A stretch of DNA of 64,000 nt from contig JAOZHV010000029.1 of the NCBI GenBank assembly GCA_026014725.1, positions 102,711-166,710 of the forward strand. The letters are read 5' to 3'. Each line of letters begins with the position of its first letter. The first letter of the stretch is position 1. Position numbers and translations under genes: made by a program. Source of the DNA: Candidatus Bathyarchaeota archaeon (GTDB lineage: Archaea > Thermoproteota > Bathyarchaeia > Bathyarchaeales > Bathycorpusculaceae). The notes beneath the pieces were generated by a model that ran no database searches, was not told the DNA's origin, and saw only the letters and a list, made by a program, of their open reading frames with translations. Shown piece by piece: positions 17,330 to 24,691 of this stretch.

Positions 17330-19759
17330 ATGAAAAAAAATAATGTTGTAGCAATTGCTTTGCTTCTAATACTCGGCATTACAGCTATCTTCTCTAGTTT
17401 GCCACAACCCGCCCAAGCCCAAACCACATTCAACTATCAAACCTTCGCATATCTTTCCATGAGACCTAACCCTATCGGCGTCAATCAACCTCTGTTGCTT
17501 AACTTTTGGATAACACCACCCATGCCATTTCCAGGCATTATTGCACACGGCTATACAGTGGAAATCACGCACCCTAATGGAAATAAAGAAACTCTAGGAC
17601 CATTCAACAGCATACAAGCAGACACATCCATGTGGACTGAATGGACACCAAAAACTGTTGGAACATACAAAATAAAAGTCATTTATCCTGGCGAAACAGT
17701 TCCACCAGGAACACCCTACCAAGGCACTGGAATTACCTCAGCGTTCAACCAATACACAGTACACACCTACATCTTTAATCGTGCTGAAAGCCCAGTAACA
17801 GAACTCGTTGTACAAGAAGACCCTCTTCCAGGCTACCAACCAACTCCGCTTCCAACAGAGTATTGGGCACGCCCAGTATCAATCGAGAACAGAGAATGGG
17901 CTCAACTTATGGGAAACTGGGTTATGAGCGGTAATGGTCCTAACAGCGCATACTTTCAGCCATATGGTGGAGGACCTGAATCTGCGCACATCCTATGGGC
18001 TCTTGAAAGCGGTGTAGGCGGTATAGTTGGCGACCAATACTCATATAGCATCTACAGCGGCGACCCAATTAGCACAAACACGCTAGGCGTTACTAAATAT
18101 ATGCGATTTGCCGTTGCTGGAATGGGTTTCTACCCCGACTCTAGTGGATGGCATTGCATAGACCTACGCACGGGCCAAGAACGATGGGTTAAAACATTAG
18201 ACGGAGGGACTCCAACCATTGCTACTGTTGAAAACTATGTTGTACGCGCCCAAGGTCCACCTATCGATTCCTATAATGCATACTTGATGCAAATCGGTAC
18301 AGTATTTCGTAAATGGGATGCTTACACTGGCAATTTAATCGTTAATACAACTGGATTGTCAGGAACCTACGACCCAACACCCTACTATAAAGAGAATTAC
18401 GGTATGCAAACATTCGTTTATAGCACATCGGGATCAGGCGCTAACAGACGACTGATTAAATGGACTACACAAGGCACTAGTACTAACTTCACAAGCAGAA
18501 TCGAATACAACGTAACATACCCGCTGAACGGAATCACTGGAATAGATGGCAAGATAGGTTACTATTTTGGCGTAGGATTTGAAACTGTTGCGCCTTCAGG
18601 AGCCTTTGACATTGAAACAGGGCAAATACTGTGGATGAAAAACTACACTATCAACGAAGCAATGTTCTCAAGCGGCGGAGTTATCTCTAATGGAGTCCAC
18701 TTCTATCCGCTCTATTACGGTGACCCTAATCAACAAGGATTAAGACCCGTAATTGGAATTGATATCGCTACAGGAAAGATTCTGCATAATACCACTGTCA
18801 CTGATTATCCTTGGGGTAGCTTCTGGAGCTACTCTAAAGCAGCAGGTTACGGCATGGCATACTACCCAACATACACAGGACACGTCTGGGCATTCAACCT
18901 TACAACAGGCAAAATTGTCTGGAAGGGAGGCTATAACCCAGTGGGCTATCAAACACCATACGGTTATCAACCATTCTTCTCATCGATTGCGCTTGCAGGC
19001 GGAAAAGTCTACGCTGGCAATGACGAACACAGTGAAGGCCCACCATACTATCAGGGAAAGAAAATGTGGTGTCTTGACGCTTATACCGGAGAGACAATAT
19101 GGAACATTACATTCTGGTCACCAGGCTTTAACATGCAAGGACTCATCGCTGACGGAAAACTAATAGCCACTAACTACTATGACGGCATCCAGTACTGCTT
19201 CGACAAAGGTTCAAGTGCCACTTCAGTTACGGCGTCGCCAAAGGTTTCAGTGCACGGTTCCAGCGTAATCATAGAAGGCATGGTAACAGACACGTCACCT
19301 GGCACCAAGAATCTGCGCCCAGCCGCATTGTACCCGAACGGTGTGCCATGCGTATCTGACGAAAGCCAAGGCGTGTTCATGGAGTACGTATACATGCAAA
19401 AGCAAAAACCAACCAATGTAACAGGTGTTCCAGTGACGTTGAGCGTACTTGATTCAAACGGTAACTACCGTGAAATCGGTACCGCAACAACCGTTGACGG
19501 CTTCTACGCACTCAATTGGACTCCGGAAATCGAAGGAACATACACAATTTATGCCTCTTTCGACGGCAGCAAATCCTACTGGCCATCGCATGCTGTAACA
19601 TCCATCGCTGTAGACCCAGCACCAGAAACTCCAGCACCAGAAACAGAGACACCATTGCCACCAATTGAACTGTACATTGCAGGAGCAACAATCGCCATAA
19701 TCATTGCAATTGCGATAGTCGGTATCATGTTAGCTTCCATTGTAAAGAAGCGACCATAA
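17330..19759 (+). CDS. Large secreted membrane-anchored protein with PQQ-like beta-propeller repeats
   Basis: 809 residues: signal peptide ending around AQAQ, a beta-rich N-terminal domain, a long propeller region with repeated GQERW, WMKNYT, GKILHNT, GKIVWKGGY, YTGETIWNIT strands (PQQ-binding-like blades), an Ig-like domain near 640-750, a Pro/Glu linker and a C-terminal membrane helix before KKRP. It would sit on the outer face and may bind ligands or sugars. No enzymatic motif is seen. A TATA-like CTTAAAAATTC is about 45 bp upstream and GGAGAATAG precedes the ATG. Confidence 0.65.
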   Translation: MKKNNVVAIALLLILGITAIFSSLPQPAQAQTTFNYQTFAYLSMRPNPIGVNQPLLLNFWITPPMPFPGIIAHGYTVEITHPNGNKETLGPFNSIQADTSMWTEWTPKTVGTYKIKVIYPGETVPPGTPYQGTGITSAFNQYTVHTYIFNRAESPVTELVVQEDPLPGYQPTPLPTEYWARPVSIENREWAQLMGNWVMSGNGPNSAYFQPYGGGPESAHILWALESGVGGIVGDQYSYSIYSGDPISTNTLGVTKYMRFAVAGMGFYPDSSGWHCIDLRTGQERWVKTLDGGTPTIATVENYVVRAQGPPIDSYNAYLMQIGTVFRKWDAYTGNLIVNTTGLSGTYDPTPYYKENYGMQTFVYSTSGSGANRRLIKWTTQGTSTNFTSRIEYNVTYPLNGITGIDGKIGYYFGVGFETVAPSGAFDIETGQILWMKNYTINEAMFSSGGVISNGVHFYPLYYGDPNQQGLRPVIGIDIATGKILHNTTVTDYPWGSFWSYSKAAGYGMAYYPTYTGHVWAFNLTTGKIVWKGGYNPVGYQTPYGYQPFFSSIALAGGKVYAGNDEHSEGPPYYQGKKMWCLDAYTGETIWNITFWSPGFNMQGLIADGKLIATNYYDGIQYCFDKGSSATSVTASPKVSVHGSSVIIEGMVTDTSPGTKNLRPAALYPNGVPCVSDESQGVFMEYVYMQKQKPTNVTGVPVTLSVLDSNGNYREIGTATTVDGFYALNWTPEIEGTYTIYASFDGSKSYWPSHAVTSIAVDPAPETPAPETETPLPPIELYIAGATIAIIIAIAIVGIMLASIVKKRP

Positions 19760-19829
19760 GCTGATATTGCCAAAAAAATTACCTTTCCCCTTTTTTAGTC
19801 ATAAAATGTGAAGGGAGAAGAAGATGTGG

Positions 19830-19922
19830 GCTGAGTAGGCTCTGTTAATGTTTCCACGGCTCGATTGCTCAATATGTCGTGGCTGTAGCATATATTCTCC
19901 TTAATTTGGTCGGAGCCTCAGC
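19830..19922 (+). ncRNA. Candidate structured small RNA downstream of the propeller gene
   Basis: GCTGAG at 19830-19835 and GGCTC at 19838-19842 pair with GAGCCTCAGC at 19913-19922, with a small bulge. Inside, CCACG at 19854-19858 pairs with CGTGG at 19878-19882. An ATAAAATG TATA-like element lies at 19801-19808, about 25 bp before the first stem base, as expected for an archaeal transcript starting there. No ORF explains the stretch. The rest of the gap to 20187 shows only AT-rich DNA and the short repeat noted separately. No known RNA family recognised. Confidence 0.35.
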
Positions 19923-20021
19923 AAACCACACTCCCCAAAAAACGAAGCAAAAAATTTAATACACCATGATACCTGCAAAAAACTTGGTAACGTTGTGTTT
20001 CTACATAGTCAACTTCTAAAT

Positions 20022-20043
20022 GGTTGGAGCGGAAAACTTATCA
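20022..20043 (+). repeat. Copy 1 of a 22-bp intergenic repeat
   Basis: GGTTGGAGCGGAAAACTTATCA occurs here and, with one base changed, at 23445-23466. The surrounding bases (ACTTCTAA/ACTTTCTAA upstream) also agree loosely. Its role is unknown. Confidence 0.55.
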
Positions 20044-20187
20044 TAAACTATCGCGCATTTCGATTAGAACTTTAAATAAAATGGTAATATCGACAATATC
20101 CAGAAGTTTATTACAATTTTTTTCAAGTTCAAAATTCAAAATCACTATTGAGCCCGTCATCAAAAAAGAAAGGGATTTAGAATTTGT

Positions 20188-22137
20188 TTAGTTAGTGGCG
20201 ATTACGCAATCGATATAGAGTGACGTTGGGTTTCCGTTATTGTAACCTGCGATGCATACGTATTTATAGGTAATTGTTGTTGACGCGACATAGATAGTGT
20301 CAAGTGTTGAACTACTAATATACCAGTCTCTTACAAGGTACCAGTTGGAGCTGTCTTGCGATACGTAAACGAGTATGTGGCTGTTATACCCAACGCCAGA
20401 ACGAGCATACAAGTAAATATAAGAGGTGCCGCTCATCGTACGAGACAACTCTCCGTTTATGGCTGCAGCGTCGCCGTAGTTTTGTGCAGATATTCCTCCA
20501 CATTGCCCATCTGGTGAGCTACCTGTAATGGCTGTCGGATAAATTGCTATGCCACTGCCGCTTATTGTCACCGCTGACGCAGTGATTGCATAACCAGTAT
20601 TGATATCGTTTATTCTAAAGTCATACGCGCCATTGCTTTTCATTCTGTCCGTCTCTGTGGTATAGATTTTAAGTCTCCAAAAACCGCTTGCACCCATATG
20701 TGCTCGATAGATTGTCTCGTCTTGACCAGTTGTGGTGCTTGCGCTTGTGGCAGCCAAAGAGCCGCTTGGGTCGTATAGCTGCAGATCAAAGTTTGCGTTA
20801 CTTGGGACGACTAAATTTATCAAGAGAGCCTGATCTGTGACTGCATAGAATCTATACCAATCTTGCGAATCTATTCCATGTGGAAGCGGCAAATTACAGA
20901 GGCGCCCATAGTACGTCGTTCCCCTATTGACAAAGTAGGCGTCAGTAAAAGTATTTGGGGCATCAGCGTTGGTCGTTGCGTCATTATGTTCAGGGTAGAG
21001 ATAGTGTGCTCCATTAAGGTCTCCCCATTCCAGACTTCTTCGGCTATTGTCCCAAGTAGCTTGGTCACGCATCGTTTGACCTGAAATGTCTACTCCATCC
21101 AACCCTATTGCATGACCAATTTCATGAGTCAGAGTGCTCTGTGCATCGTAGTCAAGAATCAAAGGAGTCGCTTCAGCATCTAAACACCAATCATAAATGT
21201 CATTGAGTACTACATTTGTTTCTAGAATAGGTCCTGAGCCGCCGGCGTTCCAACTAAAGCCCGTGGCGTCTGCATATGCGAAACCAGTGAAGTCTGGTAC
21301 CCAGCCAATGTTATTATGGTAATTCCTAACTGCGTACGCTTGCCAGTTATCGCCAGGGTTATGTAATCCCCCGTATGAGAAATCAACGCCGCAAAATGGA
21401 GCATTTTCCCATGTGGAAAAAGCCGCATGAATTGCAGTAAACTCATCGGTTCCGCTTATGTCGGGAGTGCCATCGGGATCTATTTCATAGGTCCATGGCA
21501 TACTACTCCAAGGTATAAAGGTACCCCATGAAGTCATGGTCACTTCAAAGCCGTATCCGTCTGTTTCAGGAACTTCTGCCGTAGGTTGAGGGTCCAATGA
21601 AAATAGTGTTATCTTATCATCACCTTTGTTGTCGGACTCGACCACGTAAGGGATATAACCAGTGAGACTATTTGTCCTCTCTTGTATGAAAAACATTATG
21701 CTCATTCCTTTGCTTAGGCTAAATGTTGTCGGAGGTTGTATTGTATCGTTCTCAAAATTATGCCACTCTATGTCTACTCGGAGCGATAAATCTTCAGTTT
21801 GCCCACCAAGATATTTTGCTGTTATTATCTGTTCCGCCTGAAGGTTTTCCACTAAAGGAACTTTAACCTGAATTTTAGCATATGTATAGATCAATTGTCC
21901 CTCACTTATCTCTTCTAGTTTGGTGGTAGTTTCTTGGACTGTGCCGACGCCGACTTGAGTGGATTCATTCTTCCATCCGGTTAACAACTTGTTGCTATTT
22001 ATAAGATCATTTGCCTTATTTGTTTCTTCCACCATTTGATTAGCAATAGATATCTGCGCCGATACTAACGATAGCCATATTGTTGAAAATAGAAATAATG
22101 CGAGAAAAACTGCGCACGTTTTCTTTGACATTTTCAA
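20188..22137 (-). CDS. Secreted matrixin-like metalloprotease with C-terminal PPC-like domain
   Basis: 649 residues with a signal peptide (CAVFLALFLFSTIWLSLVSAQ). The zinc site is the metzincin motif HEIGHAIGLDG around residue 345 (HExxHxxGxxD), with a downstream SGQTMRDQA, matching M10A-type proteases without the usual Met-turn wording. A PPC-like domain follows (QDWYRFYAVTDQALLINLVVP) and then a beta-rich C terminus. It would digest proteins outside the cell or be surface-bound. Its promoter holds the palindrome at 22215-22232, and a broken regulator gene lies upstream. Confidence 0.75.
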   Translation of the reverse strand: MKMSKKTCAVFLALFLFSTIWLSLVSAQISIANQMVEETNKANDLINSNKLLTGWKNESTQVGVGTVQETTTKLEEISEGQLIYTYAKIQVKVPLVENLQAEQIITAKYLGGQTEDLSLRVDIEWHNFENDTIQPPTTFSLSKGMSIMFFIQERTNSLTGYIPYVVESDNKGDDKITLFSLDPQPTAEVPETDGYGFEVTMTSWGTFIPWSSMPWTYEIDPDGTPDISGTDEFTAIHAAFSTWENAPFCGVDFSYGGLHNPGDNWQAYAVRNYHNNIGWVPDFTGFAYADATGFSWNAGGSGPILETNVVLNDIYDWCLDAEATPLILDYDAQSTLTHEIGHAIGLDGVDISGQTMRDQATWDNSRRSLEWGDLNGAHYLYPEHNDATTNADAPNTFTDAYFVNRGTTYYGRLCNLPLPHGIDSQDWYRFYAVTDQALLINLVVPSNANFDLQLYDPSGSLAATSASTTTGQDETIYRAHMGASGFWRLKIYTTETDRMKSNGAYDFRINDINTGYAITASAVTISGSGIAIYPTAITGSSPDGQCGGISAQNYGDAAAINGELSRTMSGTSYIYLYARSGVGYNSHILVYVSQDSSNWYLVRDWYISSSTLDTIYVASTTITYKYVCIAGYNNGNPTSLYIDCVIATN

Positions 22138-22198
22138 TTTCTCCTTATTTCTTGTGCAACTTTTAAGTTGCCAGAATTTAGTTAACGCATTTACAAGG

Positions 22199-22232
22199 TA
22201 CTTAATTCTACTCTTTAGGACAACTGTCCTAA
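22199..22232 (-). promoter_or_regulatory. Palindrome and TATA-like element before the protease gene
   Basis: TTAGGACA and TGTCCTAA (22215-22222 and 22225-22232) are perfect inverted arms around AC. On the protease's strand GGACA-GT-TGTCC is followed by 11 bp and then the AT-rich ATTAAGTA at 22206-22199. The same spacing occurs at three other promoters (see 23899, 43327 and 43849). Its position immediately upstream of the TATA-like box suits an activator site. Confidence 0.6.
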
Positions 22233-22314
22233 TCCTTAGTACGACTCAAAACCTTTTAGAAGTTGATTTAAATAAAGCCTATTTTTGTTTAAAGGAAATG
22301 CCAGTCTTTATTAC

Positions 22315-22704
22315 CTAACATGATAGGCTGACTAAAAGCGTGACTGTTAAGGATGTTAAGAAAAGATATCCTATAGAGATTACTGTTGGTCTTACAAATG
22401 TCAGTTCAGCGAACAGAATTAATCCAGCTATTATACTGTAAATTAGATACTTGGGGATAAGTAAACGGCAAATTTTAACGTGGTTTTCTAATACAAAACG
22501 TTTAATTGAATAACCGCCAAACTCCTTTTTGATTAATTGTATTCGTTCCAGCTAGGTCAAATGGTATTGCGCAACTGAGGGACTGCTAAGAGCAAGTTCT
22601 CGTTGTAGTTCGCGTATTCCAACCGGTTTTCCAGTTTTGACCATAAATCGATAAATTCTCAAGGTTCGTCCACTTAATGTATTATTTGACGTTTTTCTGC
22701 CCAA
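22315..22704 (-). pseudogene. Winged-helix membrane regulator broken by an in-frame TAG
   Basis: The frame from TTG 22704 reads a winged-helix (SGRTLRIYRFMVKTGKPVG, REL-QRELALSSPSVAQYHLT), then TAG at 22552-22554, then continues without other stops through LERIQLIKKEFGGYS and two hydrophobic segments to TAG at 22315-22317. It is clearly paralogous to the gene at 43375-43842, where the TAG position holds Gln (EQL vs T*L). A single C-to-T change of CAG explains the stop. TAG is used as a normal stop elsewhere in the window, so readthrough or pyrrolysine is not favoured. Confidence 0.75.
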
Positions 22705-22909
22705 TTTAGATTAATCCTAACAAACAGACACTGCTAGATATGGCAAATATCGTGTCTTATAATATTTTACATTTTACACCATTTTCTTAAAGAATATCAA
22801 CATAATCTCTTGCAACACCTTTTCAGTACCTACATAGCCTATGGCACTCTAGAAAAAATTAAAAAATCCTGCAAAGATTTTATAAACCCTATGGTATCAA
22901 TTTAAACCA

Positions 22910-23419
22910 GTGAAGATAATGGATACCAAGCGCGTGAAAAAGTTCAAGCGAGCTTACGCGGCAATCGTTGTCTTGATAGTAGGATTAGTTATTTTGGGTT
23001 ATGTTATTCTTTCCAACATACCCGGGAATTTAGCACCTGTCGGTCCTGAACCTGTAAACTTGGAAGTAGTTACTGAAAAAACCACTTATGCCCAAGGTGA
23101 AAACGTCACTTTTCTTATTTATGAAAATAACACGCAAGATTGGGCAGTATACAAACCTACAGCTTATGGGTACTGGGTAAGTAACAGTCAAGGAAACGTC
23201 GTTTGGGAAAGCGGCGGTTTTCATGTTGATTTTCCTCCGTCAAACAACACCTACCCAGCGCATTATGGAAATGCTTGGCGAGCAATCTGGGATCAAACAG
23301 TAACAATAGACAACAGAACGACTATGGCGCCACCGGGAGACTATACTTTCACATACTTAATCGATGCCCCATATATTGTTCAAGCAAACTGCGCAGTCAC
23401 AATCAAACCGGCTGAATAA
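22910..23419 (+). CDS. Signal-anchored extracytoplasmic beta protein
   Basis: 169 residues: a cationic start, one membrane helix (AAIVVLIVGLVILGYVIL), then a beta-sandwich-like domain with VEVVTEKTTYAQGENVTFLIYENN, GYWVSNSQGNVVWESGG and a C-terminal strand, resembling BsuPI/Ig-type domains seen in archaeal surface proteins. No function can be assigned. TTTTATAA at 22879-22886 is about 26 bp before GTG 22910, so the message is probably leaderless and GTG is preferred over ATG 22919. Confidence 0.6.
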   Translation: MKIMDTKRVKKFKRAYAAIVVLIVGLVILGYVILSNIPGNLAPVGPEPVNLEVVTEKTTYAQGENVTFLIYENNTQDWAVYKPTAYGYWVSNSQGNVVWESGGFHVDFPPSNNTYPAHYGNAWRAIWDQTVTIDNRTTMAPPGDYTFTYLIDAPYIVQANCAVTIKPAE

Positions 23420-23444
23420 CCTCTTTAACTTTCTAACCCGCAGA

Positions 23445-23466
23445 GGTTGGAGCGGAAACCTTATCA
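23445..23466 (+). repeat. Copy 2 of a 22-bp intergenic repeat
   Basis: GGTTGGAGCGGAAACCTTATCA matches 20022-20043 at 21 of 22 positions and lies 67 bp before the eL22-like gene. Spacing to that gene's start does not obviously fit a promoter. Confidence 0.55.
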
Positions 23467-23532
23467 ATACAGCCGTCATGAAAAAGACAGCAAATCACAC
23501 AACAAGCGTGAAGCAATCGAGGTGAACAAAGG

Positions 23533-23814
23533 ATGGTTGAAATGAAAATCGATGCCTCAGAACTCAAAGGCGACGACGCCAAAATAATCGAAAAGCTAGC
23601 TGACTTCCTCAAGGAAAAAACAGGCGGGGAAGTAGCCACTGAAGGAAAAATTGTTACTGTAAAGGGCGAAGGCGAAGCACTCTCCAAAAAGTACGTGCGC
23701 GTAACTCTCAAAAAATTCCTAAATAAACACGACCTAATTGACTCTTTCAGGGTTATTGGCTCAGACGAGGACACACTCAAGATTAGAGAGCGCAAAGTTT
23801 ACGAAGAGGACTAA
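23533..23814 (+). CDS. Ribosomal protein eL22-like
   Basis: 93 residues. The central and C-terminal part (GEALSKKYVRVTLKKFLNKHDLIDSFRVIGSDEDTLKIRERKVYEED) parallels the eukaryotic eL22 pattern: [24 protein letters not shown], then ESYELRYF and an acidic tail. Expected role is a large-subunit protein. eL22 has been reported from Bathyarchaeota and Asgard lineages, not from most archaea (family knowledge recalled here, not checked). GAGGTGA at 23519-23525 precedes ATG 23533. Confidence 0.75.
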   Translation: MVEMKIDASELKGDDAKIIEKLADFLKEKTGGEVATEGKIVTVKGEGEALSKKYVRVTLKKFLNKHDLIDSFRVIGSDEDTLKIRERKVYEED

Positions 23815-23898
23815 GTAAAATTTTTTCCCGTTTTAATTAACGCTTCTTCTAATTTTTGTTTTATAAACATTCAAAGCTAACTTGCTGTCCTAATCACT

Positions 23899-23930
23899 GG
23901 ACAGGCTGTTCTATGGCTTAGCATTAAATC
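23899..23930 (+). promoter_or_regulatory. Palindrome plus TATA-like element before the small membrane gene
   Basis: GGACAGGCTGTTC at 23899-23911 is followed by exactly 11 bp and ATTAAATC at 23923-23930. The 11-bp spacer even ends GGCTTAGC, as at 43862-43872. A further CTGTCC at 23885-23890 forms an inverted pair with GGACAG at 23899-23904. Same design as the promoters at 22199, 43327 and 43849. Confidence 0.6.
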
Positions 23931-23965
23931 AGAAAAGCCCTTTAGAATAGTTGAGGCTTAACGAC

Positions 23966-24142
23966 TTGAGCAGAAGAACCCTTACTATAAGTGCCATCTT
24001 AGTGCTGTTTTTGCTGATAACCACACTAACAGTTTTTACAGCAGCCTATACGGCAATCCAAAGCATCAACCCAGCAGCCGCACTAGCAGCAATAACCGTA
24101 GCCTTAATCGGGTTGATATGGTTCAAAAAAACAAAAACCTAA
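23966..24142 (+). CDS. Small two-helix membrane protein
   Basis: 58 residues, mostly two hydrophobic helices (ISAILVLFLLITTLTVFTAA and AAALAAITVALIGLIWF) with a charged C terminus KKTKT. GAGG at 23953-23956 is nine bases before TTG 23966, which is preferred over TTG 23951. No family recognised. Its promoter has the shared palindrome, so it likely belongs to the same regulon as the secreted protease and propeller genes. Confidence 0.5.
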   Translation: MSRRTLTISAILVLFLLITTLTVFTAAYTAIQSINPAAALAAITVALIGLIWFKKTKT

Positions 24143-24194
24143 CCGAACAATACTTTTCTCTCGCAAAACAGACCCGCAAGTTTGGGTAGGGGAC

Positions 24195-24267
24195 GGTTAA
24201 GCATGAACCCCAAAAAGAGAGGAGAAACAGCGGCATAGCGTTTATTATTTTTAGTTCATGCTTAACC
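24195..24267. repeat. 73-bp inverted-repeat element
   Basis: GGTTAAGCATGAAC at 24195-24208 is perfectly inverted as GTTCATGCTTAACC at 24254-24267, with 45 bp between. It stands in a 550-bp gap without convincing genes, together with two further hairpin groups at 24316 and 24390. It could be a transcribed hairpin or a small mobile-element remnant. Confidence 0.55.
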
Positions 24268-24315
24268 AAAAATCTATGGGTCAAACTGTCGATAAATGGT
24301 TTTTCGTAAAGGTTT

Positions 24316-24357
24316 CTTGACTAACAACAGAAAAATTAGTCAAGCTTTCTTGACTAA
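24316..24357. repeat. CTTGACTAA inverted and direct copies
   Basis: CTTGACTAA at 24316-24324 is inverted as TTAGTCAAG at 24336-24344 and repeated directly at 24349-24357, so the copies can form two alternative short hairpins. Confidence 0.5.
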
Positions 24358-24389
24358 ACTAAAACTGTGCTTACCGACTGAGGCTAAAA

Positions 24390-24485
24390 TTACTACGTAC
24401 ATCCCAATGCTGCCTCTTACCACGTACAATCCGAGCCTCAATGTACGTGGTAAACCCTGCCACAAACAAACCATGCACGTAGTAA
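24390..24485. repeat. Four copies of TTAC(C/T)ACGTACA in nested inverted pairs
   Basis: Plus-orientation copies at 24390-24402 and 24417-24428, and inverted copies at 24442-24453 and 24473-24485. The inner pair (TTACCACGTACA with TGTACGTGGTAA) matches perfectly over 12 bp, and the outer pair over 12 of 13. The four sites are a nested cruciform, or two dimer sites for a DNA-binding protein. Confidence 0.6.
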
Positions 24486-24691
24486 AAAACCAAACTGCCT
24501 TTTTATAGGGGGATAGGGGTCTATGGCAGAGCAACAAACCTTGCCAATAGCGCCTATATAATAGGGGGCTACAGAAAAAAAATCGCAAGCAAACATGCAA
24601 GTAGCCTAAAAAGGCTTAGAAAACAGCAAAAAAGACCTAAATTGCATTTCCAACAGAACACGAAAAAAGAAGGTTGAAAAGAAATGGTTGG

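Noticed and set aside
22552..22554. TAG as pyrrolysine in the regulator paralog
   Set aside because: TAG ends several other genes here, so a nonsense mutation is simpler. It would need Pyl genes elsewhere.
24340..24600. 86-codon minus-strand ORF in the palindrome-rich region
   Set aside because: The sequence consists of the repeat arms, so the hydrophobic product is probably incidental.
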